In this document: positions 10,241-19,442 of the stretch, one piece after another
Numbering within the stretch: the stretch's first letter is position 1
How the letters are laid out: each line of letters begins with the position of its first letter
Origin: a bacterium
GTDB taxonomy: Bacteria > Actinomycetota > Acidimicrobiia > Spongiisociales > Spongiisociaceae
Reading direction: 5' to 3'
NCBI GenBank assembly: GCA_028820935.1
Contig: JAPPHZ010000018.1
Location: forward strand, 1-64,000
DNA: 64,000 nucleotides
Program-made: the position numbers and the translations under genes
The notes under the pieces: generated by a model
What the model saw: only the letters and a program-made list of their open reading frames with translations
What the model was told of the DNA's origin: nothing
Database searches by the model: none

Positions 10241-12036
10241 TGACTGCTTACCGTTCCCACTTCGCCGACGAGCTCGGACCGGATCAGCTGGATCAGCATG
10301 TGAAGGTGGCCGGCTGGGTGGCTCGGGTCAGGGACCTGGGCGGTATCTCGTTCTTCGACCTGAGGGACGGGCGGGGGATAGTGCAAGTGGTGGTCGATCC
10401 GGCGGTGGTCCCATCGGCATCGGACCTCCGCATGGAGTACTGCGTCCGGGTCGAGGGCACGCTCCGCCGCCGGCCGGCGGGGACCGAGAACCCCGACCTT
10501 CCCACCGGGGACTTCGAGGTGGAGGCCGGTGTGCTCGAGGTGTTGAGCCGGGCGGCTCCGCTCCCCTTCATGATCGACGACCGTTCCCACTCGGAGGAGC
10601 GGGTCCGGCTCGAGTATCGCTATCTGGATCTGCGCCGCCCTCGTATGGCCGCCAATCTGCGAGCCCGTTCCAGGTGCATCAGCGCCATCCGGCGTACCCT
10701 CGACGGTCTGGGATTCCTGGATGTGGAGACTCCCACGCTCGTCAACTCGACGCCCGAGGGGGCCCGGGACTTCCTGGTACCGAGCCGGCTGCGGCCCGGC
10801 CGGTTCTACGCCCTACCCCAAAGTCCCCAACTCTTCAAGCAGCTGCTCATGGTGGCGGGCGTCGAGCGCTACTACCAGATCGCCCGTTGCTACCGGGACG
10901 AGGACACGCGGGCCGATCGCCAGATCGAGTTCACCCAGTTGGATCTGGAGGGATCGTTCTGGGAACGGGAGGACGTCTTCGCCGCTATCGAGCGGGTGGT
11001 GGTGGCCGTAGTGCGAGACCTGCGCGGCATCGAACTCCCCCTACCACTGCCCAGGATCACCTACGACGAGGCGCTGGCCCGCTACGGCACGGACAAGCCC
11101 GATCTGCGGTTCGGCATGGAGGTGACCGAGCTGTCGGATGCATTCTCGGGCACCGGCTTCCGCGGCTTCGGCGGCGCCCTCGAGGCGGGGGGAGCGGTCC
11201 GGGGCATCAACGCAGGGCCGATGAGTCCCTCCCGGGCGGAGTTGGACGGTCTGGTGGGCCGGGCCAGGGAGTTGGGCGCTGCCGGCCTGGTCTGGGCCGT
11301 GGTCGAGGACGGCGGCGGTTGGCGTTCGCCGGTGGCGAAGTTCCTGGACGGCGCCGAGATAGCGGAGGCGACCCGGTTACTGGACGCATCGCCGGGCGAC
11401 CTGTTGCTGCTGGTCGCCGGCGGGGCTGCCATGGCCTCCTCGGTGCTGGGCGCGATCCGACTGGACCTAGGCCGGCCCGGTAGCCACGAGGAGCTGCGTT
11501 TCCTCTGGATAGTGGACTTCCCGGTCTTCGAGACGACCGAGAGAGGTGACCTGGTTCCCTCCCACCATCCCTTCACCGCCCCGGTCTCGGTGCAGGAGAT
11601 GCGCGAGCGGCCGGAGACGGCGGTGGCCCAGGCTTACGATCTCGTGCTCAACGGGTCCGAGCTGGGATCCGGGTCCGTGCGGATCCATGACGCCGAAACC
11701 CAGAGGGCCGTGTTCGAGACCCTGGGAATCTCCGATGAGGATGCCGAGTCCCGTTTCGGCTGGTTCATGGAGGCCCTTGCCTACGGGACACCACCCCATG
11801 CCGGCTTCGCGGTGGGGATCGATCGCCTGGTAGCAATCCTCCAGAACGAGACCAGTATCAGAGAGGTGATCCCGTTCCCCAAGACCCAGAGCGGCGCCGA
11901 TCCGCTCACCACCGCTCCGACCCGAGTGGTCGATGACCAGTTGGAGGAACTCGGCCTGGATCTCACCGCCGGCGCCAAGGCGGCCCTGGCTGCCACCGAC
12001 CAACCCCCTACGGGGCCTTCCGACCCTGACCGGTAA
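10240..12036 (+). CDS. aspS: Aspartyl-tRNA synthetase
   Basis: AspRS of the bacterial type, 598 residues. It has an N-terminal OB-fold anticodon domain (about 15-110), a class II catalytic core with motif 2 YRDEDTRADRQIEFTQLD, an inserted GAD domain (about 280-415), and C-terminal PFPKTQSGADPLT and FAVGIDRLV. The ATG at 10240 overlaps the hisS stop; a GTG at 10237 is a minor alternative. Because gatCAB is present in this window, the enzyme could be non-discriminating (also charging tRNA-Asn); sequence alone cannot decide this. Confidence 0.95.
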   Translation: MTAYRSHFADELGPDQLDQHVKVAGWVARVRDLGGISFFDLRDGRGIVQVVVDPAVVPSASDLRMEYCVRVEGTLRRRPAGTENPDLPTGDFEVEAGVLEVLSRAAPLPFMIDDRSHSEERVRLEYRYLDLRRPRMAANLRARSRCISAIRRTLDGLGFLDVETPTLVNSTPEGARDFLVPSRLRPGRFYALPQSPQLFKQLLMVAGVERYYQIARCYRDEDTRADRQIEFTQLDLEGSFWEREDVFAAIERVVVAVVRDLRGIELPLPLPRITYDEALARYGTDKPDLRFGMEVTELSDAFSGTGFRGFGGALEAGGAVRGINAGPMSPSRAELDGLVGRARELGAAGLVWAVVEDGGGWRSPVAKFLDGAEIAEATRLLDASPGDLLLLVAGGAAMASSVLGAIRLDLGRPGSHEELRFLWIVDFPVFETTERGDLVPSHHPFTAPVSVQEMRERPETAVAQAYDLVLNGSELGSGSVRIHDAETQRAVFETLGISDEDAESRFGWFMEALAYGTPPHAGFAVGIDRLVAILQNETSIREVIPFPKTQSGADPLTTAPTRVVDDQLEELGLDLTAGAKAALAATDQPPTGPSDPDR

Positions 12037-12041
12037 CCGGG

Positions 12042-13409
12042 ATGCCGTCCGAGCCCGACCTGTTCTCCGCCGGCCGGGAGAGACGCCGGCGCCGGGTGGC
12101 CCCACTGGCTGACCGCATGCGTCCCAGGTCCTTGCCGGAGGTGGTGGGCCAACCGGATCTTCTGGGGAAGGGCGCCGCCTTCCGCGCCATGGTCGAATCG
12201 GGCCGCCTGGTGTCCGTCCTCCTCTTCGGACCGCCGGGTACCGGGAAGACGACCCTGGCCCGGCTTATTGCCTCCGAAAGCGACGCGGTCTTCGAACAGC
12301 TGACCGCGTCCGCTCACGGGGTGCGTGACGTCCGCCGCGTCCTGGAAGGAGCCGAGCGCCGGCTCGGGGAGGACGGGAGACGGACGGTGCTCTTCCTGGA
12401 CGAGATCCATCGCTTCAACAAGGCTCAGCAGGACGCCCTCCTGCCTGGGGTCGAGAACGGCACCGTCATACTCGTCGGCGCTACCACCGAGAACCCGTTC
12501 TTCGAGGTCAACTCCCCCCTGATCAGCCGATGCACCCTGTTCCGACTGGTCCCGCTCTCCGCTGCCGAAGTGGTCGAGCTTCTCGAGCGGGCGCTGGCCG
12601 ACCGCGAGAGGGGGCTGGGTACGGCGGGGATGGCGATCGACCCGGCGGCGGCAGGGGCCCTGGCCGGTCGGGCGGGAGGAGACGCCCGCTTATCGCTCAA
12701 TGTCCTGGAGTTGGCCGCCATCGTGGCCGGCGGCGCAGGGCGGACCACCATCACGTACCACGATGTGGAGGAGGCCCTCCAGCGCCGCATCATCCGTTAC
12801 GACAAGAAGGGTGACCAGCACTACGACGTTATCTCGGCCTTCATCAAGTCGATGCGGGGCTCCGACCCCGACGCCGCCCTCTACTGGCTCCACACCATGC
12901 TGTCGGCCGGCGAGGATCCCGAGTTCGTGGCGCGGCGGATGGTCATCTTCGCCTCCGAGGACGTAGGCATGGCCGACCCGGACGCTCTGGTCCAGGCGGT
13001 GGCGGCCGCCCAGGCTCTGGCCGTGGTCGGCCTGCCCGAGGCGGCCTACAACCTGTCGCAGGCCGCGATCTACCTGGCCACCGCCCCCAAGTCCGACTCG
13101 GTGAAGCGATCGATGGGTGCGACCCGGCGGGCGGTCGACGAGACCCCCGCTGCCACCGTCCCCGCCCACCTGCGCTCCACCGGCGGGCGGCTGGTGTCGT
13201 CCCAGGTGGACGGCACGCCGGCGGGGTATCTTGATCCCCACAGGGGACCGGGACACCTCGTTCCCCAGCCTTACCTCCCGGAGCAGATGGAGGGAAGGAT
13301 CCTCTACCGGCCCACCCGACAGGGCCGGGAGGCGGGCGTCGCCGAGCGGCTCGAGGAATGGGACAGGGTCATGGGCCGTCCCACCAGGGAAGGCGATCCA
13401 TACCGCTAA
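12042..13409 (+). CDS. rarA: Replication-associated recombination AAA+ ATPase RarA
   Basis: RarA/MgsA acts at stalled replication forks together with SSB and recombination proteins. The 455-residue product has Walker A FGPPGTGKTTLA (about 64-75), Walker B VLFLDEIHRFNKAQQD, sensor GATTENPFFEVN, then the tetramerisation region with GSDPDAALYWL. It starts 5 nt after aspS. RarA next to alaS is a common gene order. Confidence 0.92.
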   Translation: MPSEPDLFSAGRERRRRRVAPLADRMRPRSLPEVVGQPDLLGKGAAFRAMVESGRLVSVLLFGPPGTGKTTLARLIASESDAVFEQLTASAHGVRDVRRVLEGAERRLGEDGRRTVLFLDEIHRFNKAQQDALLPGVENGTVILVGATTENPFFEVNSPLISRCTLFRLVPLSAAEVVELLERALADRERGLGTAGMAIDPAAAGALAGRAGGDARLSLNVLELAAIVAGGAGRTTITYHDVEEALQRRIIRYDKKGDQHYDVISAFIKSMRGSDPDAALYWLHTMLSAGEDPEFVARRMVIFASEDVGMADPDALVQAVAAAQALAVVGLPEAAYNLSQAAIYLATAPKSDSVKRSMGATRRAVDETPAATVPAHLRSTGGRLVSSQVDGTPAGYLDPHRGPGHLVPQPYLPEQMEGRILYRPTRQGREAGVAERLEEWDRVMGRPTREGDPYR

Positions 13410-13497
13410 CCCGATCATGGCTCGAGTGGGCGCGATGGGTGGAAAGGGGAGTCTCCGGCTCCTGATCCGGGGTCACCGGCAACCTGCCACTCAGGGC

Positions 13498-13503
13498 TAA
13501 CCT
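13498..13503 (+). promoter_or_regulatory. -10 box TAACCT, leaderless start of alaS
   Basis: TAACCT ends exactly 7 nt before the alaS ATG at 13511. It lies in a 101-bp gap after rarA and there is no Shine-Dalgarno. It marks a new transcription unit running from alaS to aroE. Confidence 0.55.
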
Positions 13504-13510
13504 GCATCGG

Positions 13511-16132
13511 ATGCGAGCCAATGCCATCCGGCGCGCCTTCACCGACTTCTTCGCCGAACGCAATCACGTTGTCCGGCCGTCCGCGTCGTTGATCCCCACC
13601 GATCCCACGTTGCTGGTGACCAACGCCGGCATGGTCCCGTTCAAGCCCTATTTCCTCGGCGAGGAGGAGCCGCCCTGGCCCCGGGCGGTCAGCATCCAGA
13701 AGTGCGTGCGAACGGTTGACATCGACATCATCGGCACCACCGCCCGCCACCTGACCATGTTCGAGATGCTCGGGAACTTCTCGTTCGGTGATTACTTCAA
13801 GGAACTGGCCATCCGCTACGCCTTCGACTTCGTCACCGGGCCGCTCGGCCTGGATCCCGAACGTCTCTGGTACACGGTCTACGAGACCGATGATGAGGCC
13901 GAGGAAATCTGGATCGACTCGATCGGGGTTCCACCTGACCGGGTGCAGCGGGGCGGTAAGGACAACTTCTGGCAGATGGGCATTCCGGGTCCGTGCGGTC
14001 CGTGCTCGGAGATCTTCATCGACCGGGGCCCTGCCTACGGACATGACGGAGGCCCGATCGGTGGTGGCGAGGACCGGTTCGTGGAGCTGTGGAACCTGGT
14101 CTTCATGCAGAACATCCAGGACGAGCCCTATCACGTTGTCGGCGACATCCCGGCCAAGGGGATAGACACCGGTACCGGGCTGGAGCGTCTGGCCATGATC
14201 CTCCAGGGAGTCGACACCCTCTTCGAGGCCGACTGCGTCCATGACGTGCTGGCGGCCGCGGCGGGCGCCCTGGGCCGGACCTATGGCGAGGATGAACGGG
14301 TCGACGTGACGCTTCGCCTGCTCGCCGACCACGCCCGCGCCTCCACGTTCCTGATCGGCGACCGCGCCCTGCCCGGGAACGAGGGCCGGGGTTACGTGGT
14401 GAGGCGCCTGATCCGTCGCGCGGTACGCCACGCCTGGCAACTGGGTAGCGAGAGGCTCATCATGCCCCGCCTGGCCGGGGTGACGGCCGACATCATGGAG
14501 GACGCCTACCCGGAACTCAAGGCCGACCTCGACTTCATCCAGCATGTCTTCGAGCGGGAGGAGTCCCGATTCCGGCGCACGCTCTCGGCCGGCACCCAGA
14601 TGCTGGACGAGGCGCTGGTGGGTTCGGAGCCGGGCGTTATCGTGTCCGGCGCCCTGGCCTTCAAGCTGCATGACACGTACGGCTTCCCGATCGACCTAAC
14701 CCGGGAGATCGTGGAGGAGCAGCAGCGCGAGGTGGACCTGGACGGATTCGAGGCCGAGATGGCCGCCCAGCGGGCGCGGGCCAAGGCCGCCTGGAAGGGG
14801 GGTGCGGAGGCGGTCCGCGTCGAGTCCTACAAGCGCATCCTCGACACCGTAGGCCCCACCGAGTTCCTGGGCTACGTAAGGGACGATTCGCCGGCCCTCG
14901 TCCTCGCCATCCTCCGGGAGGGGGAGCTGGTGGAGAGGGCCGAGGAGGGGCAGGAGGTGGAGGTCTTCCTGGACAGTTCGCCCTTCTACGCCGAGGCCGG
15001 CGGGCAGGTGGGCGACGTCGGGTTGATCGAGTCGGTGACCGGACGGATCGAGGTGGGTGACACGCAGGCCGCCGTGACGGGCTTGCACGGCCACCACGGC
15101 ATGGTGAAGAGCGGGTTCGTCCAGACCGGCCAGGAAGTCGACGCCCGTATCGACAGCCCGCGGCGCGAGCGCATCCGCAAGTCCCACACCGGCACGCACA
15201 TTCTCCATTGGGCGCTCCGGGAGGTGATAGGCGAACACGCCAACCAGGCCGGTTCGCTGGTCCAGGACGGGCGTTTCCGCTTTGACTTCAGCCACTACAC
15301 GGCGGTGCCTGCCGAAGAACTCGGCGAGGTGGAGCGGCTGGTCAACCAGCGGGTGGTGGACAACCACCGGGTGGGGCTGCTCGAGACGTCCAAGGACGAG
15401 GCCGAGGCGATGGGAGCGCTGGCCTTCTTCGGCGACAAGTACGGTGAGCGGGTACGGGTGGTCTCGGTGGGCGACTTCTCGGTCGAGTTCTGCGGAGGCA
15501 CCCATGTGGGTAGTTCGGCGGAGGTGGGACCGCTCCTGGTCACCTCCGAATCCTCCATCGGATCGAACGTGCGCCGGGTGGAGGCCCTGACCGGCATGGC
15601 GGCCTATTCCTATGCCAGGGCAGCGAGGGAGCAGCTGACCGACGCAGGTCGGTTCCTCGGTCTGTCGATGTCGGAGGTCCCGGCGGGAGTGCGCCGGCTG
15701 GCCGAGCGCGCTGACGCCCTCCAGACCGAACTGGATCAGCGCCGCCGGCACGAAAGGACTGCGATCGCCGCCGATCTAGCCGGCGCCGCCCGGCGTACCG
15801 GCGATACCTCGTGGCTGGTGGCCGAACTCGACGATCACGCCCCGGTGGCGCTACGCCAGGTGGGAGCGCAGGTCAGGGACCGGCTCGGGTCCGGTGTCGT
15901 GGTGCTGGGTAGCCGGGCAGGCGGCAAGGGGGCGCTTGTCGGGCTGGCGACCCGTGACCTGGTCGACCAGGGTGTTTCCGTGGCCGACTTGGTGCTGGTG
16001 GGCGCCAAGCTCCTAGGCGGAGGCGGCAGCCGCGATCCCGAGCTGTCACAGGCGGGCGGACCCAGGGGCGACAAGGTGGGTGAGGCTCTGGACGCGATTC
16101 GGGAGGCGGTGGCACGCCGTCTGAGTGCCTGA
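13511..16132 (+). CDS. alaS: Alanyl-tRNA synthetase
   Basis: AlaRS, 873 residues, with the usual order of domains. The class II catalytic core includes NAGMVPFKPYFLG and HLTMFEMLGNFSFGDYFK. A tRNA-recognition region follows. The editing domain carries zinc ligands HTGTH.LH (near 560) and CGGTHV (near 661) that clear Ser/Gly-tRNA-Ala. The C-terminal C-Ala domain ends with GGGGSRDPELSQAGG. The ruvX start overlaps its stop, and ruvX, mltG and aroE follow in one tight unit. Confidence 0.96.
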   Translation: MRANAIRRAFTDFFAERNHVVRPSASLIPTDPTLLVTNAGMVPFKPYFLGEEEPPWPRAVSIQKCVRTVDIDIIGTTARHLTMFEMLGNFSFGDYFKELAIRYAFDFVTGPLGLDPERLWYTVYETDDEAEEIWIDSIGVPPDRVQRGGKDNFWQMGIPGPCGPCSEIFIDRGPAYGHDGGPIGGGEDRFVELWNLVFMQNIQDEPYHVVGDIPAKGIDTGTGLERLAMILQGVDTLFEADCVHDVLAAAAGALGRTYGEDERVDVTLRLLADHARASTFLIGDRALPGNEGRGYVVRRLIRRAVRHAWQLGSERLIMPRLAGVTADIMEDAYPELKADLDFIQHVFEREESRFRRTLSAGTQMLDEALVGSEPGVIVSGALAFKLHDTYGFPIDLTREIVEEQQREVDLDGFEAEMAAQRARAKAAWKGGAEAVRVESYKRILDTVGPTEFLGYVRDDSPALVLAILREGELVERAEEGQEVEVFLDSSPFYAEAGGQVGDVGLIESVTGRIEVGDTQAAVTGLHGHHGMVKSGFVQTGQEVDARIDSPRRERIRKSHTGTHILHWALREVIGEHANQAGSLVQDGRFRFDFSHYTAVPAEELGEVERLVNQRVVDNHRVGLLETSKDEAEAMGALAFFGDKYGERVRVVSVGDFSVEFCGGTHVGSSAEVGPLLVTSESSIGSNVRRVEALTGMAAYSYARAAREQLTDAGRFLGLSMSEVPAGVRRLAERADALQTELDQRRRHERTAIAADLAGAARRTGDTSWLVAELDDHAPVALRQVGAQVRDRLGSGVVVLGSRAGGKGALVGLATRDLVDQGVSVADLVLVGAKLLGGGGSRDPELSQAGGPRGDKVGEALDAIREAVARRLSA

Positions 16133-16575
16133 TGAGCGCCGGACCGGAGCGGGCCAGCCGCATCATGGGCATCGACTACGGAAGCCGGCGCGTGGGTGTG
16201 GCGCTTTCCGACCGTCTTGGTATCGCCGCCCATCCCTTCGGAGTACTCGAGGCGGGCCCCGGGCTCGGCCGCCGGCTGGCCGACCTGGTCGGCTCGGAGG
16301 ATGTGGCCAAGGTGGTGGTGGGGTTACCGGTCTCGCTCGACGGCACCGAGCAGGCTGCCGCCCGCAGGACGCGCCGGTTCGCCGATCGGCTCCGGCCGCT
16401 CGTGGGGGTCGAGGTGGTCCTGTATGACGAGCGGCTGACCACCCGGATCGCGGAAGACGTACTGGTGGCGGCCGGGACATCCCGGGCCAAGCGCCGCCGA
16501 CGGGTCGACAAGGTAGCCGCCGCGGTGATGCTCCAGGGATATCTTGATGGTCAATCCCGGACGGGGGTCGAATGA
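16132..16575 (+). CDS. ruvX: RuvX/YqgF-type RNase H-fold nuclease
   Basis: This 147-residue protein has the RNase H-like fold of the YqgF family, with MGIDYGSRRVGVALSD, VVGLPVSLDG, YDERLTT and the C-terminal VDKVAAAVMLQGYL (acidic residues at D14, E105 and D132 in family positions). The family processes 16S rRNA ends and may resolve Holliday junctions. Stop and start overlaps (ATGA) join it to alaS and mltG. The alaS-ruvX-mltG-aroE order is typical of actinobacteria. Confidence 0.92.
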   Translation: MSAGPERASRIMGIDYGSRRVGVALSDRLGIAAHPFGVLEAGPGLGRRLADLVGSEDVAKVVVGLPVSLDGTEQAAARRTRRFADRLRPLVGVEVVLYDERLTTRIAEDVLVAAGTSRAKRRRRVDKVAAAVMLQGYLDGQSRTGVE

Positions 16576-17699
16576 GCGCCTACCGGCGACCGGACGTTCC
16601 ACCGGAGGGTTACGACGGAGCTGACGACCGGTGGTGGATCCGCGCCCGAGGCGCCATCACCGGTCTGCTCGTAGCTGCTGTCGTCAGCTACGCCCTGGTA
16701 GTGGGGGGCACGGGCGTGGGCAACTGGGTAAACCGGCTCGGCGGGCTCGGTGGAGGGGATCAGACCGCCGAGGTCGTGCCCGGCCGTACGGTGGTGGTGG
16801 AGATCCCGTCTGGGTCCAGCGCCCGTAGCATCGCCGGCATCCTGGTGGGCAACGGCGTGGTGCCCTCCGCCATCGAGTTCGAGTCGTTGGTCCGGACTCG
16901 CGAGGCAGGCAGCCTCCTCAAGGCCGGTACCTACGAGTTGGTTACCGGGACCGACCTCGACGAGATCGTGGACCTACTCATAGCGGGGCCGTCCCTCGAT
17001 GTCTTCCGGGTGACGGTGGTCGAAGGACTCCGTCTCGCCGAGGTCCTGGACGTGCTGGCTCAGGCCACCCGCGACTATTCGGAGGGGGACTTCACGGCGG
17101 CCCTGTTGAGCGGGGACGTGACATCCGCCTACCTGCCCGCCGGTCTCGACCGGACGGTATGGGAGGGGCTCCTCTTCCCGGCTACCTACGAGTTCTTCGG
17201 TGACGCCACCCCGGCCGAGATGCTGCAAAGGCTGGCTACCGAGCTGGAGCGACGCCTGGAGACGTATGACTGGTCCCCGGTTACCGCACGAGGCCTCTCG
17301 GTTTACGAAGGCCTGGTGATGGCCTCTCTGGTGGAGGCCGAGGCCGGTACGGATGAGGACCGGCCGCTGATCGCCAGCGTCATCAATAACCGGTTGGCGC
17401 GGGGCATGCCGCTCCAGATCGACGCCACCGTTCTCTACGCCATGGCGGACCGGGGCCGGTCGCCCACGCTCGAGGACCTCCGGTTCGAGTCCCCTTACAA
17501 CACCTACCTGATAGCCGGTCTCCCGCCGACGCCGATCGGTGCGGCAGGCGCCAAGTCCATCGAAGCGGTCATCGACCCGGCGGATACCGACTACCTCTAC
17601 TACGTTCTCACCTCGGAGGACGGCGCCCACTCCTTCTTCAGTGACTACGACGACTTCTTGGTGGCCAAGCAGCAGGCGGACGCCCTGGGGATCGGTTGA
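16572..17699 (+). CDS. mltG: Endolytic murein transglycosylase MltG
   Basis: MltG cleaves nascent glycan strands to end peptidoglycan elongation. The 375-residue product has a cytoplasmic N-terminus and one membrane helix (about 30-56). A LysM-like region precedes the YceG catalytic domain. The catalytic Glu lies in SLVEAEAG (about 253-258); ASVINNRL, PLQIDATVLYA, SPYNTY and GLPPTPI are characteristic. The ATG overlaps the ruvX stop. Confidence 0.93.
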   Translation: MSAYRRPDVPPEGYDGADDRWWIRARGAITGLLVAAVVSYALVVGGTGVGNWVNRLGGLGGGDQTAEVVPGRTVVVEIPSGSSARSIAGILVGNGVVPSAIEFESLVRTREAGSLLKAGTYELVTGTDLDEIVDLLIAGPSLDVFRVTVVEGLRLAEVLDVLAQATRDYSEGDFTAALLSGDVTSAYLPAGLDRTVWEGLLFPATYEFFGDATPAEMLQRLATELERRLETYDWSPVTARGLSVYEGLVMASLVEAEAGTDEDRPLIASVINNRLARGMPLQIDATVLYAMADRGRSPTLEDLRFESPYNTYLIAGLPPTPIGAAGAKSIEAVIDPADTDYLYYVLTSEDGAHSFFSDYDDFLVAKQQADALGIG

Positions 17700-17704
17700 T
17701 CCGG

Positions 17705-18517
17705 ATGGCCTACCTGCGTCTGGCGGTCCTCGGCGATCCGGTGGCCCATTCGCTCTCGCCGGTCATCCACGCCGCCGCGCTGGAGTTCGCCGGACTCGAG
17801 GGCACGTACGGCAGGCGCCGGGTTGACCACGTCGGCATGAGACAGGCTGCGGACGATCTCCGCTCCGGGCGCTTGACCGGCGCCAACGTGACGATGCCCC
17901 ATAAGGCCCTGGCAGCCGGGCTGGCCGACCGGCGCTCGGGAGCCGTGGTCCGCTCGGGCGGCGCCAATACCCTCTGGATGGAGAACGGCCGGCTTCATGC
18001 CGACTCCACCGACCCCGAAGGGGTGCGCTTCGCGTGGCGGCATGCCGGACTCCCGGCCGATGCTCCGGTGTTGCTGCTGGGCGCGGGTTCGGCCGCCGCC
18101 GCGGCCCTCCTGGCTCTGGCCGATCGGGAGGTCTTCGTGGCGGCGCGGCGTCCGGAAGCAGCTCACCAACTGGTAGCCCGAGTGGGCGCCAGGGCCGGGG
18201 TCGCGCCGTGGGGGGAGCCGGTGGCGGGTGCGGTACTGGTCAACGCCACCCCGCTCGGTATGCGTGGCGAGGCCCTCCCGGCCGGCGTGCTGGACGAGGC
18301 GGGGGGTCTGGTGGAACTGGCCTACGGCGGCGGGCCGACCCCGGCCGAAGCCGTGCTGGCGGCGCGGGAGCTGCCGGTGGCGTCGGGGGAGCTGGTGCTG
18401 GTCGGCCAGGGGGCGGCCTCGTTCGCCATCTGGACCGGCGTGGAGGTGCCTCCTGGCGTGATGCTGGCGGCGCTCGCCGGACACCGCGATCCGCCCACCG
18501 AGCCCGCGACCCGCTAG
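17705..18517 (+). CDS. aroE: Shikimate dehydrogenase
   Basis: AroE reduces 3-dehydroshikimate to shikimate with NADPH in aromatic amino-acid synthesis. The product (270 residues from ATG 17705; a TTG at 17696 overlapping the mltG stop is possible) has SLSPVIH, NVTMPHK with the catalytic Lys, STDPEG with the conserved Asp, LLGAGSAAAA nucleotide loop and NATPLGM. The stop codon TAG (18515-18517) is part of the CTAG at the left edge of MITE copy B, so the element directly abuts the gene. Confidence 0.92.
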   Translation: MAYLRLAVLGDPVAHSLSPVIHAAALEFAGLEGTYGRRRVDHVGMRQAADDLRSGRLTGANVTMPHKALAAGLADRRSGAVVRSGGANTLWMENGRLHADSTDPEGVRFAWRHAGLPADAPVLLLGAGSAAAAALLALADREVFVAARRPEAAHQLVARVGARAGVAPWGEPVAGAVLVNATPLGMRGEALPAGVLDEAGGLVELAYGGGPTPAEAVLAARELPVASGELVLVGQGAASFAIWTGVEVPPGVMLAALAGHRDPPTEPATR

Positions 18518-18690
18518 TGGTCTGTCTGCGAAACAGCCAGGCGTGTTCTGGCGGTCACCGGTGTCCCGTCGCTGCGTTCCGCTTCCTCCACGTACCGCTG
18601 CGGGTACGCCTTCGTCAGCGGGCCTTGCGAGGAACACTGCTGGCGGCGCCACACCACACCGCCATTCCGCAGACAGACCACGTGGTCTAG
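18514..18690 (+). mobile_element. MITE-like repeat, copy B
   Basis: The element runs from CTAG (18514-18517)-TGGTCTGTCTG to CAGACAGACCA (18670-18680), and its core closely resembles copies A, C and D. Its right edge differs: six bases (CGTGGT) separate the inverted repeat from the next CTAG (18687-18690), creating the palindrome GACCACGTGGTC (18676-18687). It fills the aroE-prepilin peptidase gap, provides the aroE stop codon, and lies immediately upstream of the next gene. Confidence 0.85.
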
Positions 18691-18701
18691 TCATCCAGGC
18701 G

Positions 18702-19442
18702 GTGCCGCTCTACCTGGTCGCGGGAGTCCTGGGCCTCTTTGCGGGCCGGCTCCTGGTGAGCCTGATCCGGGCCGAGCTGGATCGGGCGCCGTTCAGGTCG
18801 GCCATGGCCTGCCGTCCGGCTTGCGGCTGTCCTGTCCGACCGGCGGACTTCGTGCCTCTCTGGTGGTGGGCGGGTAGCAGGGATAGGGACTCCTGTTCAC
18901 GATGCCACCGGCCGGCCGGGGCTTTCTACCGGCTGGTGGAGCCGGTGACTGCGATTGCCTGGGCCGGGACGGTCGGGCTGGTCGGCGTGCGGTGGACCCT
19001 CGCATCGTTTCTCTGGATGGTGGCGGTGACGGTGGTGCTGAGCTTCGTCGATGTCCGGAGCTACCGGCTTCCCAACCGGGTACTCGTACCCGGCACGGTG
19101 GTGGGTTTGCTGCTGCTCTCCGGTGGCGCTCTTGTGGACGGTCGGATCGGCGACGTGCCGGAAGCGTTGGCCAGCGGCCTCGGTTACTCGGTCGCGCTGC
19201 TGATCCCGGCTCTGGTAACCCGAGGCGCCATCGGAATGGGCGACGTCAAGCTGGCCTTACTGCTGGGACTGTTCGCCGGCTACACCGGCTGGGAAACCGC
19301 CGTGGCGGCCCTGGTGGGCGCGTTCCTGCTGGCTGGGGCGGTGGGCGTTCTGCTACTGGCCCTGCGCCGCATCACCCGCCATGATCACCTACCGTTCGGC
19401 CCCTTCATGGTCGCCGGAGCCTGGCTCGCAATCGCGTTCTAG
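18702..19442 (+). CDS. Prepilin peptidase (A24 family)
   Basis: This polytopic membrane aspartic protease would process type IV prepilin-like signal peptides. It has a cytoplasmic zinc-binding region with cysteine pairs (CRPACGC...CSRC, about residues 29-66), then several membrane helices. The two catalytic aspartates lie in FVDVRSYRLPN and GMGDVKLA. I place the start at GTG 18702, giving 246 residues; upstream in-frame codons translate the mobile repeat and are rejected. No pilin genes are in the window. The stop lies in a CTAG that begins the heptamer hairpin. Confidence 0.85.
   Translation: MPLYLVAGVLGLFAGRLLVSLIRAELDRAPFRSAMACRPACGCPVRPADFVPLWWWAGSRDRDSCSRCHRPAGAFYRLVEPVTAIAWAGTVGLVGVRWTLASFLWMVAVTVVLSFVDVRSYRLPNRVLVPGTVVGLLLLSGGALVDGRIGDVPEALASGLGYSVALLIPALVTRGAIGMGDVKLALLLGLFAGYTGWETAVAALVGAFLLAGAVGVLLLALRRITRHDHLPFGPFMVAGAWLAIAF

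Noticed and set aside
13410-13510. T-box or other riboswitch before alaS
   Set aside because: The gap is only 101 bp, has no T-box sequence or terminator, and the -10 box lies 7 nt before the start codon, leaving no leader.
18543-18701. Upstream extension of the prepilin peptidase reading frame into the mobile repeat
   Set aside because: The extra residues translate MITE copy B, and similar peptides can be read from the other copies. The conserved protein begins near GTG 18702.
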